Shown here in pieces: positions 24,501 through 31,977 of a DNA stretch of 34,506 bases. The stretch lies in assembly GCA_945828345.1 (NCBI GenBank), contig CALZRA010000011.1:1-34506 (forward strand). Reading direction: 5' to 3'. The stretch is from an uncultured Bacteroidales bacterium (lineage in GTDB: Bacteria > Bacteroidota > Bacteroidia > Bacteroidales > Bacteroidaceae). Below the pieces are notes generated by a model. It was given only the letters and a program-made list of their open reading frames with translations, had not been told where the DNA came from and ran no database searches. The first letter of the stretch is position 1; every line of letters begins with the position of its first letter. A program made the position numbers and the translations under genes.

Positions 24501-25420
24501 GGCACACCAAGTGGGGCAAGGGCGAAGCTGTCCCCTTCGACATGATTGTTGACCTGCGTTCGGTGAACAAGCTCGACCGTCTGCAGTATCTGCCGCGCGA
24601 AGATGCTGGCAACGGCACACTGCTTGCGGGCAGCGTATGCTTCAGCACCGACCGCCAGACCTGGAGTGAGCCGGTAGCCTTCACTTGGGAGCGGAACAAG
24701 GAAGCCAAGGAGTTCACCTTCGAAGGCAACCCCAATGCACGCTACGTGAGGTTCCACATTGACAGTGCTGTGGGCAACTTCGGTTCAGGTTCCGAAATGT
24801 ATGTGTTCAAGGTGCCCGGTTCCGAAAGCTTCATCCAGGGCGACATCAACAAGGACAAGCGCATTGACGAGAACGACCTCACGTCATACATGAACTACAA
24901 CGGTCTGCGCAAGGGCGACGGCGACTTCGACTACGTGAGCATCGGCGATGTCAACCGGAACGGCCTGATTGATGTCTACGACATCTCCTGCGTCACCACC
25001 GAACTGGACGGCGGCGTGCGCAACTCGTCCGACAAGGTGGCCGGTTCCTTGGTGCTCACTCCCAACAAGCGCACCTATGCAGCCGGCGACATGCTGCAAG
25101 TCACCGTGAGCGGAAAGGGCCTGCACTACGTGAACGGCTTGAGCTTTGCCCTGCCTTACAGCACCGACGAACTCGAATTTGTCGGCACCGACCTGATTGA
25201 CATGAAGGAGATGGTGAACCTCACCTACGACCGCCTGCACTCCAACGGCCAGAAGGCACTCTATCCCACCTTCGTGAACCGTGGCAACAACTTCCTGCTC
25301 GAAGAAGGCGACCACGACCTCTTCGTGTTGAAGTTCCGTGCCAAGAAGGCCGGCAAGTTCAACCTCCAGGCAATCGACGGCCTCCTGGTAGACCGCAACC
25401 TGGGCGTAGTGGCCTTCTAA
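21542..25420 (+). CDS. Secreted GH31 alpha-glycosidase with CBM32-, dockerin- and cohesin-like modules
   Basis: The 1292-residue product has an N-terminal signal (to about residue 36) and a GH31 beta-sandwich containing the GGGVQNGRFSHKG segment. The catalytic barrel (about 285-640) has nucleophile D432 in VLKTDVAW and likely acid/base D484 in WSGDQTGG. After the C-terminal sheet domains come a fibronectin-III-like domain (about 875-950), an F5/8C (CBM32-like) domain (about 952-1095), a dockerin-like pair of calcium loops (about 1100-1158, GDINKDKRID and GDVNRNGLID) and a cohesin-like beta-sandwich (about 1165-1292). The QNGRF and domain set resemble the GH31 alpha-N-acetylgalactosaminidases acting on mucin-type O-glycans; alpha-glucosidase or alpha-xylosidase remain possible. 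Pairing with a GH20 hexosaminidase supports amino-sugar glycans as the target. No truncation is evident. Confidence 0.88.
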   Translation: MKQSTSEKSGKCATLALAWPLAACALTFAPAPMQALPLLSGIVQQDNRQAAIVKAEKINPTTVELTYADGKMLTLDFYGENIFRLFRDDNGGIIRDPQATPPAKILVNNARRSPLSVEVKSAAGTITVSTSRISVSFDKATELMTVTNLKTGEKVIEGISPICFDKNTATLTFKARSGEYFYGGGVQNGRFSHKGKAIAIENTNSWVDGGVASPTPFYWSTKGYGLLWHTFKPGRYDFGATEDDKVILTHQEDYLDVFLMVNQQPVELLNDFYQLTGNPVLLPKFGFYQGHLNAYNRDYWKEAENGFMLYEDGKRYNESQKDNGGIKESLNGEKNNYQFSARAAIDRYFRNDMPLGWFLPNDGYGAGYGQTGTLDGNIQNLKEFGDYARSKGVEIGLWTQSDLHPKEGIEALLQRDIVKEVRDAGVRVLKTDVAWVGAGYSFGLNGVTDVGEIMPYYGSNARPFIISLDGWAGTQRYAGIWSGDQTGGEWEYIRFHIPTFIGSGLSGQPNITSDVDGIFGGKNVPVNVREFQWKTFTPMELNMDGWGSNPKYPEVLGEPATSINRWYLKLKSELMPYTYSIARTAVDDKPMIRAMFLDYPNDYTLGSATQYQFMYGPYFLVAPVYQDTQADKEGNDVRHGIYLPEGKWVDYYNGDVYAGGRIINDYDAPLWKLPVFVKADAIIPMTNPNNNPSQIRKDYRAYEVYAEKGMASFVHYDDDGTTQEYLSGRSTRTQVSTSVKGDKLTVTINPTSGSFEGFEPQQQTELRVNVSSQPKKVTAKVGGKSVALRPAASLAEFEQGENVYFYNARPNLNRFSTPGTPFAKKEIIKNPQLLVKLGRCNVVENLVEVTVQGFAYAPADRLLQHSGSLTAPKAVVGEDGRSTFSLTPSWQPVANADYYEVEFDGMLYSTIMHPQFTFSGLEAETAYSFKVRAVNKDGFSDWASVNATTASDPLEFAIKGIKAQVTCEDQAGQDVNKLFDFDLKSAWHTKWGKGEAVPFDMIVDLRSVNKLDRLQYLPREDAGNGTLLAGSVCFSTDRQTWSEPVAFTWERNKEAKEFTFEGNPNARYVRFHIDSAVGNFGSGSEMYVFKVPGSESFIQGDINKDKRIDENDLTSYMNYNGLRKGDGDFDYVSIGDVNRNGLIDVYDISCVTTELDGGVRNSSDKVAGSLVLTPNKRTYAAGDMLQVTVSGKGLHYVNGLSFALPYSTDELEFVGTDLIDMKEMVNLTYDRLHSNGQKALYPTFVNRGNNFLLEEGDHDLFVLKFRAKKAGKFNLQAIDGLLVDRNLGVVAF

Positions 25421-25440
25421 ACAGGCAGCTTGGGTCAAAT

Positions 25441-25494
25441 AGTTACTGTGTGGCTTGGAAAATGTGCTCCAAGTTACACAGTAACTGTTTTTTT
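25441..25494 (+). terminator. Strong rho-independent terminator after the GH31 gene
   Basis: AGTTACTGTGT at 25441-25451 pairs with ACACAGTAACT, with an inner CTTGG/CCAAG stem, followed by GTTTTTTT. It closes the glycosidase operon. Confidence 0.9.
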
Positions 25495-25596
25495 GAGACG
25501 CAGGTCGTTGCCGATAGTAGACAAGCGTTCCAGGCACGTCCCGAAGGCGCAATCCCCAAAAAGCCCCAGACAAGCATAGCTCTCCGCCTTCCCCTG

Positions 25597-25604
25597 TACT
25601 TTTG
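25597..25604 (+). promoter_or_regulatory. -7 element for the zinc peptidase gene
   Basis: TACTTTTG is a good -7 motif located 83 bases upstream of the ATG at 25687. The matching -33 element is weak. Confidence 0.45.
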
Positions 25605-25686
25605 GTACAGAAATTGCATGGGCCGAAGTAGGCTACAGGCTGTGTAGCATTCGGCGTATTGACAATAAACAAATAAAGAAGCAAAC

Positions 25687-26367
25687 ATGTATCTCATTCT
25701 CTTTGTGGCCATAGCACTCATCAGCTATATGGTGCAGGCCAACCTACAGTCCAAGTTCAAGAAGTTCGGAGCCGTTCGTCTGGCTTCAGGCATGACCGGA
25801 CGCGAAGTGGCCGAAAAGATGTTGCGCGACCATGGCATCACCCATGTGCGGGTAACGAGCGTGCAAGGCCACCTCACCGACCATTACAACCCCTCCGACG
25901 GCACCGTCAACCTGTCGAGCGAAGTCTACAACAGCTGTTCGGTGGCAGCCGCCGCAGTGGCAGCCCACGAATGTGGGCATGCAGTCCAGCACGCCTACGC
26001 CTACGGTCCGCTCCAGTTGCGTTCGGCCCTTGTGCCCATTGTGTCGTTCGCTTCGAGCTGGGTGCAGTGGGTGTTGCTGGCCGGCATCCTGCTGGTCGAG
26101 AGCTTTCCCGGCATTCTGTTGGTAGGCATTGCCCTGTTCGCTGTGACCACCCTGTTCAGCGTCATTACCCTGCCTGTCGAGATCGACGCATCCCGTCGTG
26201 CCACCGCCTGGCTGCAGCAGGCAGGCATCACCTCGGCCTACGACCAGCCCATGGCAGTCTCAGCCCTGCGTGCAGCAGCCTATACCTACGTGGTAGCTGC
26301 GCTCAGCTCATTGGCCACCTTAATCTATTATGTGATGATTTTCCTGGGTGGCTCCCGCGACGATTGA
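25687..26367 (+). CDS. YugP-like membrane zinc metallopeptidase
   Basis: This 226-residue protein belongs to the neutral zinc metallopeptidase family typified by YugP (Zn_peptidase_2). It begins with a membrane helix (YLILFVAIALISYMVQANLQ) and has the zinc-binding motif H94-E95-C-G-H98 in AAHECGHAVQHAYAYGP. Further hydrophobic segments follow (WVQWVLLAGILLVESFPGILLVGIALFAV and the C-terminal AAYTYVVAALSSLATLIYYVMIF). The conserved LPVEIDASRRA segment, typical of the family, supplies the likely third zinc ligand region. It should be an integral inner-membrane protease; physiological substrates are unknown. It is a single-gene unit, with a -7 motif at 25597 and a terminator at 26492. Confidence 0.9.
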   Translation: MYLILFVAIALISYMVQANLQSKFKKFGAVRLASGMTGREVAEKMLRDHGITHVRVTSVQGHLTDHYNPSDGTVNLSSEVYNSCSVAAAAVAAHECGHAVQHAYAYGPLQLRSALVPIVSFASSWVQWVLLAGILLVESFPGILLVGIALFAVTTLFSVITLPVEIDASRRATAWLQQAGITSAYDQPMAVSALRAAAYTYVVAALSSLATLIYYVMIFLGGSRDD

Positions 26368-26400
26368 GCCGCAGCCAAGCCTCCCATGCCGGTCTATAGT

Positions 26401-26450
26401 CATCTATAGCCCCCTGTCGGAATCTACAGCAATCCATAGCCCCCACAGCC
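26401..26450. repeat. Short imperfect direct repeat in an intergenic gap
   Basis: A CTATAGCCCCC-type unit at 26401-26420 recurs as CCATAGCCCCC at 26430-26450. It lies in the 369-base gap between the peptidase gene and corA, which otherwise holds only the terminator at 26492 and the promoter at 26549. Confidence 0.4.
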
Positions 26451-26491
26451 AGCCACGATTTTTAGCAGAACAAACCGAAGAACCAACCGAA

Positions 26492-26530
26492 GAGCCCCTT
26501 AAAATAAAAGAAAATGGGGGCTCTTTTTTT
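26492..26530 (+). terminator. Rho-independent terminator after the zinc peptidase gene
   Basis: GAGCCCC at 26492-26498 pairs with GGGGCTC at 26517-26523 around an A-rich 18-base loop and runs into seven Ts. Confidence 0.8.
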
Positions 26531-26548
26531 ACAACAAAAAAGTTTTCG

Positions 26549-26556
26549 TACTTTTG
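26549..26556 (+). promoter_or_regulatory. -7 element upstream of corA
   Basis: TACTTTTG matches the -7 consensus and sits about 180 bases before the chosen corA start. The -33 region falls in the T tract of the preceding terminator and is poorly defined. Confidence 0.45.
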
Positions 26557-26736
26557 CCGACGTTAAACCATCACTAACAACAATGGACGACTATCACGCG
26601 GAAACCCACGTTTGATGCCGACCCGAAACAGGCCAGGGGGACCCCCATCGCTTTTGTTTCGCCGCCGGCAGGCATTGTCATGGATGCCCACAAACAAAAG
26701 TGCTCCACCTTTATCCCCACGAAAAGACCTGTTTTT

Positions 26737-27663
26737 ATGCGTACTTACTGGAACTACAACAAAGCCTTGCGCACCTTGGACGAATGGACTCCCGACTGCT
26801 GGGTGCAGGTTACCTGTCCTACGCCCGAGGACGAGGACTTCCTGATTAACGAGCTGAAAGTACCCGATTATTTCCTGGACGACATTCGAGACAAAGACGA
26901 GCGTTCGCGCTATGAATACGACGAAGGCTGGTCACTCATCATCCTCCGCATTCCTTATGTCAAGGAAGTGGCCTCGCGCACGCCGCACACCACCATCCCC
27001 CTGGGCATCATCCTCAACAAGGGCGTGTGTGTCACGGTGTGCAATTACGAGACCAACATGATGATTGATTTCGTTTCCTACCAGCAAAAGCGCAACGCGG
27101 GTTTCACCGACTCCGTAGACCTCGTGTTCCGTCTCTTCCTCTCGTCGGCCGTGTGGTATCTGAAACGGCTGAAGCAGATCAATGTCCTTATTGAAGAAGC
27201 CAAGCGCAACCTCGACCGACAGATTGACAACGAAGACCTCATCGGCCTGTCGCGCCTGCAGGACAGCCTCACCTATTTCATCACCTCTATCCGTGGCAAC
27301 GAGACCCTGCTCTCTAAGCTCAAGTTCAAGCTGCCCGTCGACGAGCTCGATGCCGACCTCATTGAGGACGTCACCATTGAGATGAACCAGGCGCGCGAAA
27401 CGACCAATATCTACACCAACATCCTCGACTCCACCATGGAAACCTACGCCAGCATCATCAACAACAACATGGCCGGCGTGATGAAACAGATGACTTCGGT
27501 GTCCATTATTCTCATGTTCCCCACACTTATAGCCAGTATTTTCGGCATGAACCTCATCAACGGCATGGAGAACTTCTGGTGGGGATTCCCGCTGGTCATC
27601 GTACTCTCCATTATCGTCACCGGGCTGTTCTATGGCGTATTCCGCTGGAAAACATGGATTTGA
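26737..27663 (+). CDS. corA: CorA-family magnesium/divalent-cation channel
   Basis: The 308-residue inner-membrane protein is a CorA-type Mg2+ channel. The cytoplasmic N-terminal funnel domain (about residues 1-240) includes the long stalk helix. Two C-terminal membrane helices follow (SIILMFPTLIASIF and FPLVIVLSIIVTGLFYGVF). The signature G270-M271-N272 lies after the first helix, as required for the selectivity filter, and the protein ends in a basic FRWKTWI tail. An in-frame ATG at 26680 would add 19 residues. I chose 26737 because MRTYWNYNKALRTLDEW aligns with the usual start of Bacteroides relatives as I recall them. The preceding gap has only regulatory sites. Transport of Mg2+, Co2+ or Ni2+ cannot be separated by sequence. 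Confidence 0.92.
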   Translation: MRTYWNYNKALRTLDEWTPDCWVQVTCPTPEDEDFLINELKVPDYFLDDIRDKDERSRYEYDEGWSLIILRIPYVKEVASRTPHTTIPLGIILNKGVCVTVCNYETNMMIDFVSYQQKRNAGFTDSVDLVFRLFLSSAVWYLKRLKQINVLIEEAKRNLDRQIDNEDLIGLSRLQDSLTYFITSIRGNETLLSKLKFKLPVDELDADLIEDVTIEMNQARETTNIYTNILDSTMETYASIINNNMAGVMKQMTSVSIILMFPTLIASIFGMNLINGMENFWWGFPLVIVLSIIVTGLFYGVFRWKTWI

Positions 27664-27695
27664 CAGCCCCCTCCGTCCAAAAACAGCAAGCAATA

Positions 27696-27727
27696 TTTGG
27701 CTGGAAAAAAAATTATAACTTCATTTG
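27696..27727 (+). promoter_or_regulatory. Promoter for the DUF349-gpmI unit
   Basis: TTTG at 27696-27699, a 20-base A-rich spacer and TTCATTTG at 27720-27727 approximate the Bacteroidetes consensus (TT instead of TA). The ATG at 27788 follows after 60 bases. Confidence 0.5.
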
Positions 27728-27787
27728 CAACTTAATGGAGCTGCCTGCAGATTGCGCAGCACGATAACTGACCCTATCCAATATATT

Positions 27788-29623
27788 ATGGACGAAATCA
27801 AGAACACTACTGAAGTGGAAGAAGTGAAGGCCACGGCCGAATGCGTCAATCCCGAAACGACCGACGTAAACGCCGAAGCCGTAGTTGCAGCAAACGAAAC
27901 CGCCGAAGCTGAGCCCGAACAGCCCAAAAAGGCAGACCCTGCCAGCAAGGCCGACGTCATCGAACGGCTCAAGCAAATCGTTTATGAAGGACCCGAAAAG
28001 GCCGAGCGACAAGAACTCGACCGCCTGAAAATGCTGTACTACCGCTTTCACAACGCCGAAGTAGTGGCTGCAAAAGATAAGTTCGTGGCCGAAGGCGGAG
28101 CACCCGAAGCCTTCATGCCCGCCCCCGACACCGACGAGGAAAACTTCAAGGCACAGCTGGCCCTCATCCGCGAAATGCGGAGCAAGGCCGCACAAGAGGC
28201 CGAGCGCGAACGGCAGGACAACCTGAAGCGCAAACAGCAAATCATCGAACGCTTCAAGGAACTTTCCGTATCGCCCGACGAGGCCGACAAAGGCTTCGAT
28301 GAGGCCAAGAAGCTACAGGCTGAATGGAAGGAAATCGGACAAGTCCCTGCCGAAAACGCCACCGAACTCTGGAAGAACTACCAGCTCTACGTAGAGCAGT
28401 TCTACGACCAGCTGCGCCTCAACCACGAAATGCGGGCCTACGACTTCAAGAAGAATCTTGAGATGAAGACCCGCCTGTGCGAGGCCGCCGAGAAGCTCGC
28501 CGATGTCGAAGACCCCGTTTCGGCATTCCACCAGCTCCAGAAGCTGCATCAGGAATTCCGCGAAGTGGGCCCCGTGGCCAAGGAGCTGCGCGAATCCGTG
28601 TGGAAGCGGTTCAAGGACGCTTCGACGGTCATCAACAAGCGTCACCAAGACCACTTCGACAACATCAAGGCGCGCGATGCCGAAAACCTGCAACGCAAAA
28701 CGGACATCTGCCTCAAGGTAGAGTCACTCAATATCGAGTCTGCCAATAACCATGCGGCCTGGCATGAAATGACCCAACAGGTGCTCGACCTCCAGGCCGA
28801 GTGGAAGTCTCTGGGCTTTGGACCCCGCAAGGCAGCCAGCGAAGTGTTCGAGCGCTTCCGCGTGGCCTGCGACCGCTTCTTCCAGGCCAAGACGGCCTAC
28901 TTCAGGCAATACCGCGAGCAACTTTCTGCCAACCTGGCCGTTCGCCACGCGCTCATTGAGAAAGCCGAAGCCCTGAAGGACAGCACCGACTGGAACGCCA
29001 CCACGCAGAAGCTCATCGACCTGCAGCGCGAATGGAAGGCCGCCCCGCCAGTAGCTGCCAAACTCGTTGAGCCGCTCTGGAAGCGCTTCAACGAAGCCTG
29101 CAACCAGTTCTTCCACCGCAAGAACGAAGTCTTTGCCGGCCAGCGAAAGGAAGAGGAGGCCAACCTCGCAAGCAAGAAGGAACTGCTGGCCGAACTCGAG
29201 AAGCTGGTCGAAGAACCCGGCGACAATCCGCTGCAGAGCGTGCGCGAACTTCAGGCGCGCTGGAACGAAGTGGGCCACGTGCCCTTCAGCAAGAAGGAAA
29301 AGATGTACCGTCGCTACCACGAGCTGTGCGACAAAATCTACAATGCACTCCACGAGTCAGCAGGCAAGCGTCGCATCGACAACTTCCGTCGCACTGTGGC
29401 CGACAAGGGCGGAAATGAATTGCAGCGCGAACGCACCCGCCTGCAGAACGCACTTGAGGCCAAAAAGCAGGAAATCAAGAACTACGAGACCAACCTCACC
29501 TTCTTCCGCTCAAGTTCGCAAAAGGGCAACTCCCTCCTGGCCGACGTGGAACGGAAAATCGAACGCCTCAAGAAAGAACAACAGGAAATAGCCCTCAAAA
29601 TCAAGGCTATCGACGAACAATAA
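27788..29623 (+). CDS. DUF349 repeat protein
   Basis: This 611-residue, highly charged cytoplasmic protein consists of an acidic, low-complexity N terminus (about residues 1-55) and at least five DUF349 repeats of roughly 75 residues. The repeats are recognised by their core: [12 protein letters not shown] (about 175), [12 protein letters not shown] (about 250), [12 protein letters not shown] (about 336), [12 protein letters not shown] (about 412) and [12 protein letters not shown] (about 488). A coiled-coil tail follows ([19 protein letters not shown] onward). The family has no established biochemical function. No signal peptide or membrane segment is present. The ORF can be extended 21 codons upstream, but that part covers the promoter, so the ATG at 27788 is preferred. 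It is 14 bases upstream of gpmI and likely co-transcribed with it. Confidence 0.92.
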   Translation: MDEIKNTTEVEEVKATAECVNPETTDVNAEAVVAANETAEAEPEQPKKADPASKADVIERLKQIVYEGPEKAERQELDRLKMLYYRFHNAEVVAAKDKFVAEGGAPEAFMPAPDTDEENFKAQLALIREMRSKAAQEAERERQDNLKRKQQIIERFKELSVSPDEADKGFDEAKKLQAEWKEIGQVPAENATELWKNYQLYVEQFYDQLRLNHEMRAYDFKKNLEMKTRLCEAAEKLADVEDPVSAFHQLQKLHQEFREVGPVAKELRESVWKRFKDASTVINKRHQDHFDNIKARDAENLQRKTDICLKVESLNIESANNHAAWHEMTQQVLDLQAEWKSLGFGPRKAASEVFERFRVACDRFFQAKTAYFRQYREQLSANLAVRHALIEKAEALKDSTDWNATTQKLIDLQREWKAAPPVAAKLVEPLWKRFNEACNQFFHRKNEVFAGQRKEEEANLASKKELLAELEKLVEEPGDNPLQSVRELQARWNEVGHVPFSKKEKMYRRYHELCDKIYNALHESAGKRRIDNFRRTVADKGGNELQRERTRLQNALEAKKQEIKNYETNLTFFRSSSQKGNSLLADVERKIERLKKEQQEIALKIKAIDEQ

Positions 29624-29637
29624 CAGCAAACAAACCC

Positions 29638-31173
29638 ATGGCAAAGAAAGCTCTTCTTATGATTCTCGATGGTTGGGGCATCGGCAAGCACAACCACGGC
29701 GATGTCATCTATGAAACCCCGACCCCCTTCATGGACCATCTGGATGCCACTTATCCGCATTCTCAGCTCCTCGCATCAGGCGAGAACGTCGGTCTCCCCG
29801 ACGGACAGATGGGTAACTCCGAGGTAGGTCACCTCAATATCGGTGCCGGACGTATCGTATATCAGGACCTGGTGAAGATCAACCGCGCCTGTGCCGACGG
29901 CTCCATCTCCAAGAACCCCGAAATCGTTTCGGCCTACGAATATGCTCGCAAGAACGGCAAGGGCCTGCATCTCATGGGCCTTACCTCGACCGGCGGTGTA
30001 CACAGCTCGCTCGACCACCTCTTCAAGCTGGTTGAGATAGCCAAGGAGTATGGCGTGGCCGAACGCACCTACGTTCACTGCTTCATGGACGGCCGCGACA
30101 CCGATCCCAAGAGCGGCAAGGGCTTCATCGCCGACCTCCAGAAGGTCTGCGAGGCCAACGGCGCCCACATAGCCAGCATTATCGGCCGCTTCTATGCCAT
30201 GGACCGCGACAAGCGCTGGAACCGCGTGAAGATAGCCTACGACCAGCTGGTTGAGGGCAAGGGACGCGCTGTCACCGACATGGTCGAAGGCGTACAGAGC
30301 TGCTACGACACCGACAGCGAAGACCACAAGAACACCGATGAGTTCATGGAGCCGCTGGTCAATGCCAATGTCGATGGACGCATCCAGGAAGGCGATGTAG
30401 TCATCTTCTTCAACTACCGCAACGACCGCGCCAAGGAGCTTACCGTCGTGCTCACCCAGCAGGACATGCCCGAAGAAGGCATGCACACCATCCCCGGCCT
30501 GCAATACTACTGCATGACCCCCTACGACGCCTCGTTTACCGGCGTACACATCCTCTTCCCCAAGGAGAACGTGGAGAACACGCTCGGCGAATATCTGGCT
30601 GCCAAGGGACTCAAGCAGCTCCATACCGCCGAAACCGAGAAGTACGCCCACGTCACTTTCTTCTTCAACGGTGGTCGCGAAACGCCCTACGAAGCCGAAG
30701 ACCGCATCCTCGTGGCATCGCCCAAAGTCGCCACCTACGACCTCCAGCCCGAAATGTCGGCCTACGAAGTGAAGGACAAACTCGTGGCAGCCATCCGTGA
30801 GGACAAGTACGACTTCATCGTTGTCAACTTCGCCAACGGCGACATGGTAGGCCACACCGGTGTCTACGAAGCCATCGAAAAGGCCGTCAAGGCTGTCGAC
30901 CAGTGTGTGAATGAAGTAGTGACGGCTGCCAACGCCACCGGCTACGAAACCATCATCATCGCTGACCACGGAAACGCCGACAATGCCATCAATCCCGACG
31001 GCACCCCCAACACGGCCCACTCGCTCAATCCTGTGCCCTTCATCTACGTCACGCAGAACAAGCAGGCCAAGGTTGCCGACGGCGTGCTGGCCGACGTAGC
31101 TCCCTCCATCCTCCACATCATGGGACTGGAGCAGCCCAAGGAAATGACAGGCCGCAACCTGATTCAGGACTAA
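29638..31173 (+). CDS. gpmI: 2,3-bisphosphoglycerate-independent phosphoglycerate mutase
   Basis: This 511-residue glycolytic enzyme interconverts 3- and 2-phosphoglycerate using two Mn2+ ions. It belongs to the alkaline-phosphatase superfamily. The start [14 protein letters not shown] holds the first metal-binding aspartate, and the phosphorylated serine is S61 in [26 protein letters not shown] is the substrate-binding segment, [10 protein letters not shown] follows, and the C-terminal [15 protein letters not shown] and [11 protein letters not shown] motifs carry the remaining metal ligands. Length is normal for the family. It is the second gene of the DUF349 unit. A weak CACAC...GTGTG dyad follows the stop (about 31191-31208) without a T tract. 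Confidence 0.97.
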   Translation: MAKKALLMILDGWGIGKHNHGDVIYETPTPFMDHLDATYPHSQLLASGENVGLPDGQMGNSEVGHLNIGAGRIVYQDLVKINRACADGSISKNPEIVSAYEYARKNGKGLHLMGLTSTGGVHSSLDHLFKLVEIAKEYGVAERTYVHCFMDGRDTDPKSGKGFIADLQKVCEANGAHIASIIGRFYAMDRDKRWNRVKIAYDQLVEGKGRAVTDMVEGVQSCYDTDSEDHKNTDEFMEPLVNANVDGRIQEGDVVIFFNYRNDRAKELTVVLTQQDMPEEGMHTIPGLQYYCMTPYDASFTGVHILFPKENVENTLGEYLAAKGLKQLHTAETEKYAHVTFFFNGGRETPYEAEDRILVASPKVATYDLQPEMSAYEVKDKLVAAIREDKYDFIVVNFANGDMVGHTGVYEAIEKAVKAVDQCVNEVVTAANATGYETIIIADHGNADNAINPDGTPNTAHSLNPVPFIYVTQNKQAKVADGVLADVAPSILHIMGLEQPKEMTGRNLIQD

Positions 31174-31218
31174 CCCCACGCTATTCTGCCACACCGTGTA
31201 GGGTGTGTCATACGTTCA

Positions 31219-31336
31219 TGGTTGAAGTCGAAAGCGACAAGCCACAGTTTTTACTGCCTCACTGTTTGGAGGGCGATTCGTTCAGTCAGACAGCAGGGTT
31301 CTGAAACTGTCAGCGCAACGCTTTCCACTTCAACCA
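31219..31336. other. 118-base long hairpin of unknown nature
   Basis: TGGTTGAAGT-GAAAGCG at 31219-31236 pairs with CGCTTTC-ACTTCAACCA at 31319-31336 (17 of 18 positions). A second stem, ACAGTTT at 31244-31250 with AAACTGT at 31304-31310, is nested inside, and a GCCTC/GAGGGC hairpin is possible within. TTTTGTTGTTTT follows the right arm. It may be a structured RNA, a repeat element or a terminator-like device for gpmI. A 65-codon reading frame crosses it but has no recognisable features. It lies in the 804-base gap between gpmI and the VanW gene. Confidence 0.55.
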
Positions 31337-31448
31337 TTTTGTTGTTTTACGGCTGGAAGAAAAGTGGTCGGACGAGAGATGCCTTCATGATTGGCCAACC
31401 GGGACAACCAGCCTTATAAACAAGGCCCGAGGTAGTCCACCCAAAGCC

Positions 31449-31648
31449 TTAAGGGGTGTTCTATAAATTAGGCCGAGCTGGATGCTGGATTTTTAGAGAT
31501 GACATTTGGTAAGTGGAGGAAGGAGCATAGCGGGCTATGCGACAGACGAGACTTGCCAAAGGTCGCTCTAAAAAACAGCAGACAGCCGGAATAAATGAGA
31601 TTACTCATGGGGCGTTCTTTAAAGCCTAATTTATAGAACACCCCTTAA
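31449..31648 (+). mobile_element. Complete 200-base MITE-like foldback element
   Basis: The element has perfect 25-base terminal inverted repeats (31449-31473 and 31624-31648) that begin and end with TTAA. Further paired segments lie inside: TTTTTAGAG with CTCTAAAAA, TTTGGTAAGT with ACTTGCCAAA, and a perfect GCATAGC-GG-GCTATGC hairpin at 31525-31540. It is too short to encode a transposase. This is the form of a miniature inverted-repeat transposable element. A second copy, in opposite orientation, supplies the first 58 bases of the window. Confidence 0.8.
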
Positions 31649-31710
31649 ACCACCCAACACCGGGAAAGCAGCCGGTCTCTTTTAATCCGCAGTTATTGGA
31701 CGCTGGAGCA

Positions 31711-31797
31711 GAAGATATCTTCTATGGGCGTAGAAGATATCTCCTGTCGGCGTAGAAGATATCTCCTATGGGCATAGAAGATATCTCCTGTCGGCAT
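31711..31797. repeat. 22-base tandem repeat with a GATATC core
   Basis: Four units starting GAAGATATC begin at 31711, 31733, 31755 and 31777, an exact 22-base period. Units alternate between a TATGGGC and a TGTCGGC second half, so the true period may be 44 bases. There are no variable spacers. The rest of the gap up to the VanW start (31798-31977) shows nothing else except an AAGGAG stretch at 31958. Confidence 0.8.
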
Positions 31798-31977
31798 GGC
31801 AGTACTACTCCTTTGGCCGGGAAGCACATGGCTGGGGAGGCCACGCATATAGTCTGCGCTCTCAGCCGTAGGTGTAACATGGCGGTGCATCCGGTGTCGG
31901 ATCATGGGTCAGGAAGCCAGTTCGGGCTGTCGGGTCGTAAGATAGCATGTAGAAGATAAGGAGCAAAAAACATATAC

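Noticed and set aside
29776..31194. 472-codon open frame opposite gpmI
   Set aside because: gpmI is unambiguous on the plus strand, and the antisense translation is a Val/Gly/His-rich shadow.
31222..31419. Small 65-codon gene in the gap after gpmI
   Set aside because: It lies across the long hairpin, its start is inside the left arm, and it shows no domain or ribosome-binding context; the hairpin explains the conserved-looking sequence better.
31711..31797. CRISPR array
   Set aside because: The 22-base units abut each other with no unique spacers, and no cas genes are present.
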